The position numbers and the translations under genes were made by a program. DNA of 64,000 nt from Koleobacter methoxysyntrophicus. GTDB taxonomy: Bacteria > Bacillota > Thermosediminibacteria > Koleobacterales > Koleobacteraceae. This document shows positions 45,203 to 53,933 of this stretch, piece by piece (the stretch's first letter is position 1; each line of letters opens with the position of its first letter). Location: assembly GCF_017301615.1 (NCBI RefSeq), contig NZ_CP059066.1:806001-870000 (forward strand). The letters are read 5' to 3'. The notes beneath the pieces are model-generated. The model had not been told where the DNA came from. It saw only the letters and a program-made list of their open reading frames with translations, and did not search any database.

Positions 45203-45395
45203 TATGACTATATACTTTACTCAGGACACAGCAAGTCCAGTTGAATTAATGGCAAATCCCGGAGCGACTGTTAATTTGGCTCGGAGCCATGGATGGCGGA
45301 GAGCCAAATTCCAGAGTGAGCGGAGCATGGATGCGGAGCGAACGGCAAGCGGAGGGATGCCATTTAATTCTCCCTGAGCTAAGGGGATAGTCATA
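45203..45395 (+). mobile_element. MITE-like repeat, full copy C (inside the ISAs1 element)
   Basis: 193 bp flanked by AAATAAAA on both sides (45195-45202, 45396-45403). Ends TATGACTATATACTTTACT and ...CTAAGGGGATAGTCATA: 18 of 23 terminal positions pair as inverted repeats. It lies in the non-coding tail of the IS, 102 bases after the transposase stop, so it entered after the IS. Confidence 0.9.
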
Positions 45396-45468
45396 AAATA
45401 AAATTTAAAAAAAAGCCAAGTTAAAATTTGGGTAGAAGCTTTTTAAATGATTTTGCCCTGTTACTTAC

Positions 45469-45795
45469 TTACTCTTTTTCGGAATCGGTCCCCTGAGGTG
45501 AAGAAACCGCTTTATATATTATATCTCCGGGTTTTATTAACCCTAGTTCCTTCCGCGCAAGTTCTTCTATATATTCATCGCTGTTAAGGCGTTCTATTTC
45601 CTCCTCTAATTCCTTTTTTTCCAGGATAGCTGCCTCTATTTTCCCTTTAACTTCTAACTGCTGACGTTTTATTTCATTTATTTTAAGCTGTTGGGAAACA
45701 AAGGTAGATACAATATAAATAATGACAGCCATAATAATCAGGTGGCGTATTTTAAATTTTCTTTTTCTTTTAGGGACTTGTTTTGACATGTACAT
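45469..45795 (-). CDS. divIC: Cell division protein DivIC/FtsB-like
   Basis: 108 residues from ATG 45795 (GGGGAG six bases upstream; the 45855 frame start has none). Basic N-terminal tail KQVPKRKRKFK, one membrane helix (about 19-35), then a leucine-zipper-like coiled coil (about 40-80) and the conserved ARKELGLIKPGDIIYK end. Divisome protein that pairs with FtsL/DivIB. Neighbours yabQ and yabR-like match Bacillus. The stop codon lies in the ISAs1 target duplication. Confidence 0.88.
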   Translation of the reverse strand: MYMSKQVPKRKRKFKIRHLIIMAVIIYIVSTFVSQQLKINEIKRQQLEVKGKIEAAILEKKELEEEIERLNSDEYIEELARKELGLIKPGDIIYKAVSSPQGTDSEKE

Positions 45796-45990
45796 TTGCT
45801 TCTCCCCCCAACCAGCATCACCAATAGACTTCACCAAGTGTCTATTTTTAACCATTCTCCTGATACGCAGATCTTCAAACCAATTACATCGTGGTTATTG
45901 GCTATTTCGGGTTGAAAGTTTAGGTTTCTTGCTGCTTTTATCTTAAATTTATAAATTTATATTCTACAATAATTGATAAAATCCTTTTTG

Positions 45991-46377
45991 CTATAGCTTT
46001 AGTTTTTTAATTATTAAAAACGGCCATAAGCAAAACCTCTGTAATGCTCTATACGGCCAAAGAATGACCCTTCCGATTTTGATAAAGAGTACTATAAACC
46101 TCCGTGACAGCAGGGTTTTATATATGAACAAACCTAGAAGATGGGCAGCTATATTATATGCCCTGATCTGACCCCAATAGCACCAATAGTAAACGGAAAA
46201 GGTAATGAATGCAAACAAAATCCAGAAGGCAAGGTCTCCTATCCATGTACCTACCGGTCCCGGCCGGGTTGCATTTCTTATAAGGCTATAAATGTCTAAA
46301 AATATGCCCAGGACTATCCCAATCCCTAAGGAAACAGCCAATATCCTGCCGTCTAACATAACATCGGTAAATTCCAT
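45991..46377 (-). CDS. yabQ: Spore cortex biosynthesis protein YabQ
   Basis: 128 residues, about four hydrophobic helices (residues ~10-28, 48-70, 75-92, 95-115), with the YabQ block GIVLGIFLDIYSLIR and WIGDLAFWILFAFITF. In B. subtilis YabQ is needed for cortex formation and sits in the outer forespore membrane. Located between yabP and divIC as in Bacillus, apart from the inserted transglycosylase. GGGGGATAATCC precedes ATG 46377. Confidence 0.88.
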   Translation of the reverse strand: MEFTDVMLDGRILAVSLGIGIVLGIFLDIYSLIRNATRPGPVGTWIGDLAFWILFAFITFSVYYWCYWGQIRAYNIAAHLLGLFIYKTLLSRRFIVLFIKIGRVILWPYRALQRFCLWPFLIIKKLKL

Positions 46378-46422
46378 GGATTATCCCCCCGGACGCTCTT
46401 TTCAATATATTATTCAACTCAT

Positions 46423-47319
46423 TTAAAAATTGTGCATATGCCGTTTGTCCGATTTTATTATAATCCATAATGCCAGTAAAAACCACAGGGCAAAAGATAT
46501 GTAGTAAAGCTTCTGGTTTACCTCATACAGAATCATTGAGCTCTCGAGGTCCAGGTCAGGGATCTTATCCCGGTAATCCATCCACATGGCAACCACATCT
46601 TTCACATAGCTCTGGGTTTCCGGGAATGCAGGTATATTGAAGGGCTGTTCCCTTCCGTAACGGGCTACATTTCCCCTCCCGGCATTATATGCAGCCAGAA
46701 CAGTAACGGTATTGCCGTTATAATCATCTAAAAGCATCCGCAAATACTTAGTCCCTGCCTCAATATTTGCGTAAGGGTCAAATATACAATCGTGCTCCAC
46801 TGCGGGGGGAAGATGGTTTCCATCACAGGAGGAATGAGGCATCAGATACCTCCAGGTTGCAGGAGTAATCTGCATCAATCCGCGGGCCCCTGCCGGGGAA
46901 ACAGCTTCCGGGTCAAAGTTGCTCTCCTTTTGTATAATGGCGGCAACAAGGGCCGGATCCAGGTCATTTTGAAGGGCGTGATAATTTATAATATCATCAA
47001 AGGGAACCCCTTTTAGTTCTTTTTTCGAAAGGGAATATCTGGAATACGCGGAAACCGTAGAAAAGACCATCTGCGTTTGTTCCATGTTATATTTAGTTAT
47101 AAACCAGGACAAAATTATGGGGACGGTGCTCAATGTTAAAAGATAAACAGCCCAGGATTTATTTAAAGTTTCATTTACCCTGAACAGGTCCACCAGAATT
47201 ACAAGAGGGCTTAATATTATAAAAATCAAAGTCTTGACCAGGTAATAAGGAAATAGGAGTATATGTACTAAAACAGACCTCTTTTTCCTTTTAAAGGCTG
47301 TAAATTTCAGCAGTGTCAT
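46423..47319 (-). CDS. Membrane-bound lytic transglycosylase (SLT domain)
   Basis: 298 residues: two N-terminal hydrophobic segments (about 17-45, 57-75), an SLT (GH23) domain (about 112-240) with catalytic Glu in IIQKESNFDPEAVSPAGARGLMQI and AAYNAGRGNV, and one C-terminal membrane segment (about 272-290). Cleaves glycan strands to 1,6-anhydro-muropeptides. It is inserted between yabP and yabQ, a position suggesting a role in cortex or engulfment; that is inference. Confidence 0.9.
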   Translation of the reverse strand: MTLLKFTAFKRKKRSVLVHILLFPYYLVKTLIFIILSPLVILVDLFRVNETLNKSWAVYLLTLSTVPIILSWFITKYNMEQTQMVFSTVSAYSRYSLSKKELKGVPFDDIINYHALQNDLDPALVAAIIQKESNFDPEAVSPAGARGLMQITPATWRYLMPHSSCDGNHLPPAVEHDCIFDPYANIEAGTKYLRMLLDDYNGNTVTVLAAYNAGRGNVARYGREQPFNIPAFPETQSYVKDVVAMWMDYRDKIPDLDLESSMILYEVNQKLYYISFALWFLLALWIIIKSDKRHMHNF

Positions 47320-47404
47320 AGAAGAGCCTCCTTTTAATGGAAAAAGTAGTAATTTATTAATGTATATATTTATTCTCCATTAGATTATAAAAATCCTTTA
47401 AAAA

Positions 47405-47427
47405 GAAAAAAGCTTCCATTAGAAGCC
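47405..47427 (-). terminator. Terminator after yabP
   Basis: GGCTTC-TAAT-GGAAGCT then TTTTTCTTTT on the minus strand. Short stem. Confidence 0.65.
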
Positions 47428-47439
47428 GTTAAAAACATT

Positions 47440-47763
47440 TTATTTAAATAAACGTCTAAAAAACCCTTTTTCTTTCTTCTTAATATCTCCGTGTTCACTG
47501 TACACTATCCCTTTTACAAAGCCTTCAATAATCAATTCGCCTTTATCCAGATTTAGATGCTTCATATACATTTCCTCTCCCTTTATGGAAAGCTTCCCCA
47601 TTTCGGTGTCAAGGTCAATCTCCTTTTCGTCAAATTTTTCCACATTCGTAATGCCATTTAATTCAAGGGATTTTCTATCATTAAGTAAAAGCCTGTGCCC
47701 ACCATCCTTTTTTTCCCCAACCAATTCAGCCTTCCCCCTTTTTAAAAAAAATCCTTCCCCCAT
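47440..47763 (-). CDS. yabP: Sporulation protein YabP
   Basis: 107 residues with the YabP/YqfC fold blocks HRLLLNDRKSLELNGITNVEKFDEKEI and TEMGKLSIKGEEMYMKHLNLDKGELIIEG. YabP is a forespore/mother-cell interface protein required for cortex formation, coexpressed with YabQ. The C-terminal KKKEKGFFRRLFK is basic and probably cytoplasmic. The N-terminal ~15 residues (FFLKRGKAEL) replace the shorter Bacillus start. Confidence 0.88.
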   Translation of the reverse strand: MGEGFFLKRGKAELVGEKKDGGHRLLLNDRKSLELNGITNVEKFDEKEIDLDTEMGKLSIKGEEMYMKHLNLDKGELIIEGFVKGIVYSEHGDIKKKEKGFFRRLFK

Positions 47764-47820
47764 TCCAAATTATGCTTAAAAAATCTTTTTATGATAAATT
47801 TCCACTTCCATATATAAATC

Positions 47821-48798
47821 TTATCTCCATAATTTTACAATATCTATATCTTTGAAAAAGAATTTAACTATCTCTTCAGGGGTTTTGCCCTGTTTGGCCA
47901 TAGCATTTGCACCCCATTGGGACATCCCCACTCCGTGACCATAGCCCTTTCCTTTTATTACTACCTTATCACCATCGATTTTCAAATCTGTTAAAAGGGT
48001 TGATTTCATCCTAGTGCTTCCAAGGGCAATCCTGAAATCGGGTCCCGAAAACTCCTGACCGTTTACTCTTAATCTTACCGCCCTCCCTGATGGGCCCTTA
48101 TCAACTATTGTTATGCTTTCTACCGGCCCTACATCCCTCCCGAGCTTATCCTTTAACAGGGCCCTCACCTCATCTCTGGTAAACACTGCCGACCATGCTC
48201 TGTCTTCTGCCGGGCCGGCATCTATATCAGGAGATTTCACACTCTTGATATAGGGCGGTTCTTGGCCTTTATAAGCCAGCCCTTCCTTGGCCATTGCCGT
48301 TGTTCCCCCTGAATGGGCGTGAAACCAGGCCTTGATATATTTACCGTTATACACGGCTACTTTTCCTCGTGTCATGTTCACTGCCTTTTTTATCCTGTCA
48401 TTTACACCCTGTGCATTCCATGCCTGGGCTTCTTCGATATCCGTTGATATATCGGCATTCCCGTATTTTGAACCTCCTTTACTGCTTATGAATTCAAGGA
48501 CATAAGTGCGGGCTATTATGGCCTGGGCTGCCAGTGCTTCCAGTGGCCAGTCATTTTTCATCTCCCCGGCCACAACTCCGGCCACATAGTCCTCCAGATT
48601 CATTTTTTGAGTGCGCTTCTCATCTGCAATATAGACCGTAAGCTGGGGTTCCCTATAGGCTCCTCTGCTTATTCTCTCAGGGATTGATGGTTTTTCAGAT
48701 ACCGGTTTTCTAAAAGGTCCTCTAATACATCCGTTGAAAGAAAGCAGGATAAGGGAGATCAAAACCGATAATGTTATAATTCTAAGATATTTTCTCAT
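47821..48798 (-). CDS. SpoIID/LytB-domain lipoprotein
   Basis: 325 residues. Signal sequence with lipobox-like FNGC (about residues 24-28), so it is probably a lipoprotein. The SpoIID domain (about 50-325) shows NLEDYVAGVVAGEM, PLEALAAQAIIARTYVL, WFHAHSGGTT and GYGHGVGMSQWGANAMA, including the catalytic Glu of the lytic transglycosylase in GEM. SpoIID acts in engulfment; B. subtilis spoIID is elsewhere, so this may be a paralogue. It lies upstream of yabP. Confidence 0.9.
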   Translation of the reverse strand: MRKYLRIITLSVLISLILLSFNGCIRGPFRKPVSEKPSIPERISRGAYREPQLTVYIADEKRTQKMNLEDYVAGVVAGEMKNDWPLEALAAQAIIARTYVLEFISSKGGSKYGNADISTDIEEAQAWNAQGVNDRIKKAVNMTRGKVAVYNGKYIKAWFHAHSGGTTAMAKEGLAYKGQEPPYIKSVKSPDIDAGPAEDRAWSAVFTRDEVRALLKDKLGRDVGPVESITIVDKGPSGRAVRLRVNGQEFSGPDFRIALGSTRMKSTLLTDLKIDGDKVVIKGKGYGHGVGMSQWGANAMAKQGKTPEEIVKFFFKDIDIVKLWR

Positions 48799-49016
48799 AG
48801 ATAATTCCTCCTTTTCGTATTATAGCGTTATATTGTAATCCTTTCCAAATCTTTACCGCTTACTGGAATGAATTTTCTAATGTTAGTATTGGCTTTATAA
48901 TAGAAAATTATGAACAAGATCTTAGATAAAAATCTTAACCGGAAATTATATTTTATCCCAATTTTAGATTGTAGTTCCCTATGTGTTCATAAAAAAATCA
49001 GGTTCATATAATGAAA

Positions 49017-49044
49017 AAATCAGGTTCATATGAACCTGATTTTT
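49017..49044 (-). terminator. Terminator of hup
   Basis: Perfect palindrome AATCAGGTTCAT-ATGAACCTGATT with T-runs on both sides; half of it is repeated at 48989-49002. About a dozen bases after the HU stop codon. Confidence 0.85.
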
Positions 49045-49055
49045 TTTGTTTGTTT

Positions 49056-49331
49056 TTAGTAGTTGACCTTATCTTTTAAGGCCTTTCCTGCTTTAAATGC
49101 AGGAACACTTGCGGCAGGAATGTCGATTTCATCACCAGTTTGCGGGTTCCTGCCCTTTCTTGCGCTCCTCTCCCTTACTTCAAAGGTTCCGAAGCCTACC
49201 AGCTGTACCTTGTCCCCTTTCACCAATGCCTCTTCAACACTTTCGATAAAGGCATTAAGGGCTTTTTCGGAATCCTTTTTGGTTAATCCGCTTTTTTCAG
49301 CAATACTAGCAATGAGTTCAGATTTGTTCAA
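49056..49331 (-). CDS. hup: DNA-binding protein HU
   Basis: 91 residues, small histone-like dimer. [20 protein letters not shown] start, [21 protein letters not shown] beta-arm with the Pro that intercalates, and [10 protein letters not shown] end. It follows mazG with 87 bases between and keeps its own terminator. In B. subtilis the main HU gene is elsewhere; here HU takes the place between mazG and the spoIID-like gene. Confidence 0.96.
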   Translation of the reverse strand: MNKSELIASIAEKSGLTKKDSEKALNAFIESVEEALVKGDKVQLVGFGTFEVRERSARKGRNPQTGDEIDIPAASVPAFKAGKALKDKVNY

Positions 49332-49417
49332 GTTATTCCCCTCCTTAAAGAAAGTTTGTCTTTTTATTACTTATTCTCTGTATTTCCCAAAACTCCTGCT
49401 AATTATAACGTTTTTTG

Positions 49418-50896
49418 CTATTTTTTATCTTTTAAACCTAAGGATTTGATTTGGTTCCATAAACCGTCCATCTCTTCAAGGGGCATATCCTTCAAGTCTT
49501 TATTGGCTTTCCTGGCGCACTCCTCTATATAAGAGAAACGCTCAATAAATTTCTCTATTGTTCCCCTTAATGCCTCCTCAGGATCAACATCCAGAAATCT
49601 CGCCACGTTTACTACGGCAAATAGGACATCTCCCATTTCTTCCTTTATTTTGCCTCTATCTCCCGATTTATATACATCTTTCAGTTCTTCGATTTCCTCA
49701 AAAACCTTTTTTTCTGCATCTTCTACCCTTTCCCAATCAAAACCCACCATGGCGGCCTTTTCCTGCACTTTATAAGCCCTCATGAGGGCAGGCAGGTTTT
49801 TGGGTATAGCCTTAAGGGAATCGGTATATCTCTGAATCCCCTTTTCGTTCCTTTTTATTTCTTCCCAGTTTTTAAGCACTTCATCCGGGGTATCGGCTTT
49901 TACATGGCCGAAGATATGGGTATGCCTCCTGATCATCTTTTCGCTGACCTTTGTAATCACATCCGCCATCTCGAACTCACCCTTCTCTTTGCCTATCCGG
50001 GCATGAAAAACTATCTGCAGCAGAAGGTCCCCTAATTCCTCACAAAGCCTGACCATATCACCTTCATCGATCATCTCCAGCACTTCATAGGTTTCCTCAA
50101 TTAGAAATGGTTTCAGTGAATGATGGGTCTGTTTCAAATCCCACGGGCAGCCCTTTTCTCCCCTGAGGACATCCATTATTTCTTCCAGGTCCTTGATATT
50201 GAAACGAACCTTATTTTTTAAAGGGGCGGGCGGGATGTAAAGGCTGGTAAGATGGTCGATCCATCCCTTTCTATCCAGTTCAAAGAGTGGGATTTTCTCT
50301 ATCTTTTCCAGCCCTTCAATCCCGGCTCCCCTTATAAGGGTTATCCCAAAATCATGGGGATAAAACTCCATTAAAAGGAGCTTTACCTGAGAAGCTGTAA
50401 GGCGGTCGTAAACCTGGATTATCAAATTATGGCACCTTGTATCGATTTTACCCGCATCAAGGGTAAGGGCATCCAGAACATACAGCCCTTTGTTGGGGTC
50501 AAGGCCCAGAGAAGTAAATACGGCATCCAAAAAGCTCAGTGCAGGAAAGACATTAATCTCAACCCCCATTTCCCTGCCGCGCTGGATAAGGACCTCTACC
50601 GAGGTTTCCGCAACAAAGGGATTCCCGGGAACAGCATATACTATTTTACGATATTTTTCTGTTTCCGATAAAAGCTTGTCAACTATAGAGCTGTAAACCT
50701 CATCAAAGGTTTGTTTTTTCTCATAGAGGTAATCAAAACTCTCAAATTCCTGTATGCCAAGGGCCTTAAGTTCATTTACCACAGGATGTTTCGCAGTCCT
50801 TAAAAACACCCTGTCTCCCTCTTTCATCTTTTCGATGGTTAACAGAGTTAGGTGTTCACGGGAACCGGGGCCTAAGCCCACCACATCTATTTTCAT
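49418..50896 (-). CDS. mazG: Tetrapyrrole-methylase/MazG fusion (YabN-like)
   Basis: 492 residues: a tetrapyrrole methylase-like domain (about 1-220; GLGPGSREHLTLLTIEKM, YAVPGNPFVAE) fused to two MazG NTP pyrophosphohydrolase domains (about 250-360 and 375-480) with metal-binding E-E-E-D helices (LCEELGDLLLQIVFHARIG and KEEMGDVLFAVVNVARF). Degrades damaged or excess NTPs. Same fusion as B. subtilis YabN, which also follows spoVB (YabM). The stop and the next gene are close. Confidence 0.94.
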   Translation of the reverse strand: MKIDVVGLGPGSREHLTLLTIEKMKEGDRVFLRTAKHPVVNELKALGIQEFESFDYLYEKKQTFDEVYSSIVDKLLSETEKYRKIVYAVPGNPFVAETSVEVLIQRGREMGVEINVFPALSFLDAVFTSLGLDPNKGLYVLDALTLDAGKIDTRCHNLIIQVYDRLTASQVKLLLMEFYPHDFGITLIRGAGIEGLEKIEKIPLFELDRKGWIDHLTSLYIPPAPLKNKVRFNIKDLEEIMDVLRGEKGCPWDLKQTHHSLKPFLIEETYEVLEMIDEGDMVRLCEELGDLLLQIVFHARIGKEKGEFEMADVITKVSEKMIRRHTHIFGHVKADTPDEVLKNWEEIKRNEKGIQRYTDSLKAIPKNLPALMRAYKVQEKAAMVGFDWERVEDAEKKVFEEIEELKDVYKSGDRGKIKEEMGDVLFAVVNVARFLDVDPEEALRGTIEKFIERFSYIEECARKANKDLKDMPLEEMDGLWNQIKSLGLKDKK

Positions 50897-50899
50897 AAT

Positions 50900-52516
50900 T
50901 TACCCCCTCAATAATCCCAATCTTTTAAAAATACCCGCGATCCTCGGACCAATCACCGGAATAATATGAAAATCCCTTTCTCTAACCCCTCCCAGGGAAA
51001 GCAGCATTAGACCGTATATAACACTGCCTATTGCCACTGAGGCAAGGGTGCTTATAGTATTGCTGCCGGTATAACTCAATATCCTGGTGTAGGAGAACAT
51101 GACAGATACGGCCATGGAAAAGGTAGATATGGCAGGGATGATCAGCATCTGCTTTATGTCCCATATAAGCCCTATGTATCTATTAACGGCTGCCAGATTT
51201 AACATAGAAGCAACAAAATAGCCTGCCACCGTTCCGATAGCAGCACCCCTTATATTTATTTCCGGTATACCCGTAAGAGAATAATTGAGAGTCACCTTTA
51301 TTATTGCCCCCATTAAAAGGTTCTTAACCGGGGTTATAGTCCTGCCTGTCCCCTGGAGGATCCCTGCCGTTGTCTGGTTCAGGCTTAAAAATATGACACC
51401 AAAGGCCAGCACCGAAAGGGGTATCCCTGCTTCAGGGTTGTTGTAGAGCATACGGCAAATCGGTGTAGCAAGGGTATACAGCCCGACGGCTGCCGGGAGG
51501 GAAAAAATCATGGTTACCCTCACGCCTGCCGTTGCACGGGAACTCACCAGCCTGCCCTGGTTCCTGGCTACCGCTTCCGAAATGGCAGGGACCAGGCTTG
51601 CTGCCAGGGCCATAGTAACTATAGGAGGCAGGTTTACTAGCGGCCCGGCCAAACCCGTTAGCTGCCCGTAGAGCTCTGTAGCCCTCTTTATAGTAAAGCC
51701 CGCCATTTGCAGTTTCCGGTTGACTATAGCAGCATCGGCCAGATTCATTACAGGAATAATAAGACCTCCAAGGGTAATCGGTATTGCAAAGGCAAAGAGC
51801 CTGTAGGCGATTGATAGGGAGTTCTCCCGTGCCTCTGTTCTATCACCGTATATTTCTTTAAAAATATCCCCCCGTTTATTCCTGTAAATCAGCAAAAGCA
51901 CCAGCAAACCCATAATTGCCCCCACTACGGGGCCGAAGGCAGCCCCTGCAGCGGCATATTCCACCCCTACGGGAAGAAGGAGAAATACCAGAATAAAGAC
52001 GGCTATAACCCGACCTACCTGTTCTACCACCTGTGAAATAGCTGACGGGGTCATGGTCTGCATCCCCTGGAAAAAACCCCTGAAAGCCGACATCACCGAA
52101 ACGAAAAAAATTGCGGGAGCAATACTGATTAAAGGGTAATAGGCTTTCGGGTTTGCCAGGACTCTGCTGGCCAGAAACCCCGATGATGCGAGAAGAAGCC
52201 CCGTAAAGGTCAAACCTATAAAAGCAAGGATAAACAGCGAAACCCTGAATACCCTGTAGGCCTCACGGTAACTTTGAAGGGCTCTCTTTTCCGCCACCAT
52301 TTTGGAAATAGCCGTTGGGAGACCCGCCGTTGATATGGATAAAAGGGTTACATAAATGGGATATGCCATCTGGTAAAGGCCCATTCCTTCATCCTGGATG
52401 ATTCTGGCCAAAGGGAGTCTGTATAAAGCCCCAAGAAGCTTTACAATAAAACCCGCAACAGTAAGTATAAAAGCCCCTTTTAAAAAGCTCTGATTTTTTC
52501 GCTCATCTCGCATCAA
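50900..52516 (-). CDS. MOP-superfamily polysaccharide flippase (SpoVB/YabM-like)
   Basis: 538 residues with about 14 transmembrane helices, MATE/MOP flippase superfamily. The N-terminal QSFLKGAFILTVAGFIVKLLGALYRLPLARIIQDEGMGLYQMAYP block and PTAISKMVAEKRA are typical of SpoVB/MurJ-related lipid II or cortex precursor flippases. It lies three bases upstream of mazG, as yabM before yabN in Bacillus, so it is likely the YabM orthologue; SpoVB itself is a paralogue. Confidence 0.9.
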   Translation of the reverse strand: MMRDERKNQSFLKGAFILTVAGFIVKLLGALYRLPLARIIQDEGMGLYQMAYPIYVTLLSISTAGLPTAISKMVAEKRALQSYREAYRVFRVSLFILAFIGLTFTGLLLASSGFLASRVLANPKAYYPLISIAPAIFFVSVMSAFRGFFQGMQTMTPSAISQVVEQVGRVIAVFILVFLLLPVGVEYAAAGAAFGPVVGAIMGLLVLLLIYRNKRGDIFKEIYGDRTEARENSLSIAYRLFAFAIPITLGGLIIPVMNLADAAIVNRKLQMAGFTIKRATELYGQLTGLAGPLVNLPPIVTMALAASLVPAISEAVARNQGRLVSSRATAGVRVTMIFSLPAAVGLYTLATPICRMLYNNPEAGIPLSVLAFGVIFLSLNQTTAGILQGTGRTITPVKNLLMGAIIKVTLNYSLTGIPEINIRGAAIGTVAGYFVASMLNLAAVNRYIGLIWDIKQMLIIPAISTFSMAVSVMFSYTRILSYTGSNTISTLASVAIGSVIYGLMLLSLGGVRERDFHIIPVIGPRIAGIFKRLGLLRG

Positions 52517-52590
52517 TATTCCGCCTTCCTGTTATAATTAAGAAAAATTATAGTATAATTATACCAAAAACAGAAAAGAGTGTATATTTC

Positions 52591-53715
52591 TTAATGCCTA
52601 TTAAAGTTAACCAGAACGAGGTAGGGCCGGTCCTGGTAACGCGCAACCATAATCAAATTCTCCCCTTTTGGTGACCAGGCAAAGGGTTTTTCTCCCGGGG
52701 CTGATATCATAAACCCTTTTTTGGCAGCAAAGGCTTCAATTTCATTGTCTATAACGAATCGACCATAGCCGTTCGACTTTATTACATAACCCTTTATTTT
52801 TCCGTCATTCTCATCCTGAGCCAGGTACGCTATGTATTTTCCATCAGGTGACCATTGGGGATACCCCTGGTCTTCACCGTTATTTACAAGTTTTAAGCTT
52901 TCCTGGGTTTTAACATCGGCTATATATATTCTAGGGCCTCCTTCTTCATAGGCTAAATACGCCACCTTATTATTATCGGGTGACCAGACCGGATGGGCAG
53001 AAACTATCTGTTTAGATGATATCTCCTTGGCTTTAGTCCCATCTATTAGGGACATCCATAAGAACCTTTCCCCGGTATAGGCCATATACTTTCCATCCGG
53101 GGAAATAGACGGTTTATAGCCAAAATCAGGAGCGTTTAGAGTTTTCATATCCCATGTATTTGACGTAAAATCCAGAACCCATACACCCCATTTAGGTCCG
53201 CGGCCGTCTTCTTTATCCTGCCCACTATTTCTTTTATTAGATCCGGTAAACAGAAGGATGTTCTTTTGAGGCCATATGAGGGTAGAATGCTTTAAATCAA
53301 TATCTGTCAGATATATAACCATTTGCCTTTTTGTTATATCATACACCCCTATGGATGAATAATCTGTATCGGAAACATCATTATATTCCCAGTTGTACAA
53401 AAAGGCCAATTTATCCCCTTCGGGAGACCATATGGGATATCCTATTTTCCCTTTTTCAACTAGGGTTTCATGTTTTTTTGTATTTATATCCATTATGCAA
53501 AGGGATGTTCTTCCATCTTCGTCCAAAGACACGAACGAAACCTTACTCCCGTCCGGAGACCACGACGGCTGTATACCCTCAATCAGGTATAAAACATCCT
53601 TTATTTCTAGGGCGGTATAGCCGGGGAAAACAGCCTCTTTCCAGCCCGGGTCGGCAAACAGGAAAACCCCTACTATCAGGGATAGCAAAATAAAAAACAG
53701 TACCAAATTTCTCAT
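52591..53715 (-). CDS. TolB-like WD40/PD40 beta-propeller, exported
   Basis: 374 residues from ATG 53715 (the 53745 start is within a G-run). A signal/anchor (RNLVLFFILLSLIVGVFLFA) is followed by six or so PD40 repeats marked by SWSPDGSKVSFVS, PIWSPEGDKLAFL, PSISPDGKYMAYT, PVWSPDNNKVAYL, PQWSPDGKYIAYL and AWSPKGENLIM. Beta-propeller surface protein, perhaps a binding scaffold. It is not part of the Bacillus cluster, and lies between spoVB and spoVT. Function unknown. Confidence 0.85.
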   Translation of the reverse strand: MRNLVLFFILLSLIVGVFLFADPGWKEAVFPGYTALEIKDVLYLIEGIQPSWSPDGSKVSFVSLDEDGRTSLCIMDINTKKHETLVEKGKIGYPIWSPEGDKLAFLYNWEYNDVSDTDYSSIGVYDITKRQMVIYLTDIDLKHSTLIWPQKNILLFTGSNKRNSGQDKEDGRGPKWGVWVLDFTSNTWDMKTLNAPDFGYKPSISPDGKYMAYTGERFLWMSLIDGTKAKEISSKQIVSAHPVWSPDNNKVAYLAYEEGGPRIYIADVKTQESLKLVNNGEDQGYPQWSPDGKYIAYLAQDENDGKIKGYVIKSNGYGRFVIDNEIEAFAAKKGFMISAPGEKPFAWSPKGENLIMVARYQDRPYLVLVNFNRH

Positions 53716-53785
53716 AATGACCCTGCCCCCCATTGTATTGCTCAAATCATATATTTATTATCCCATATTTATATCTTTATGTAAA

Positions 53786-53820
53786 ATAAAAAAAGAATAG
53801 CAACCGTAAAGCCGCTATCC
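53786..53820 (-). terminator. Terminator of spoVT, separated from the gene by a short MITE relic
   Basis: GGATAGCGGC-TTTAC-GGTTGCTATTC with a TTTTTTT tail, on the minus strand, 114 bases past the spoVT stop. Confidence 0.82.
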
Positions 53821-53851
53821 TTTTTTTATAAATGCAACACTAAAAGCTTTT

Positions 53852-53926
53852 TATGACTATCCCTTTCGCTCAGTGAGAATTAAATGGCATCCCTCCGCTT
53901 GCCGTTCGTATCGCTCTCAGCTCTAT
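53852..53926 (-). repeat. Shortened copy of the MITE-like repeat
   Basis: TATGACTATCCCTTTCGCTCAG end, then GGCATCCCTCCGCTTGCCGTTCG as in the full copies, then an abrupt break. Flanks AAGCTTTT / AAACTTTT look like a mutated 8-bp duplication. It lies directly behind the spoVT stop codon. Confidence 0.65.
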
Positions 53927-53933
53927 AAACTTT

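Larger units (their letters stand above)
43837..45460 (+). mobile_element. ISAs1-family insertion sequence, complete, with nested MITE
   Basis: 1624 bp with perfect 16-bp inverted ends CAGGGCAAAATCATTT at 43837-43852 and 45445-45460. TTACTTACT occurs on both sides (43828-43836 and 45461-45469), a 9-bp target duplication; the right copy carries the divIC stop codon. It contains one transposase gene and, behind it, MITE copy C. Without the MITE the element would be about 1.42 kb, usual for this family. It separates divIC from yabR without breaking either. Confidence 0.92.
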
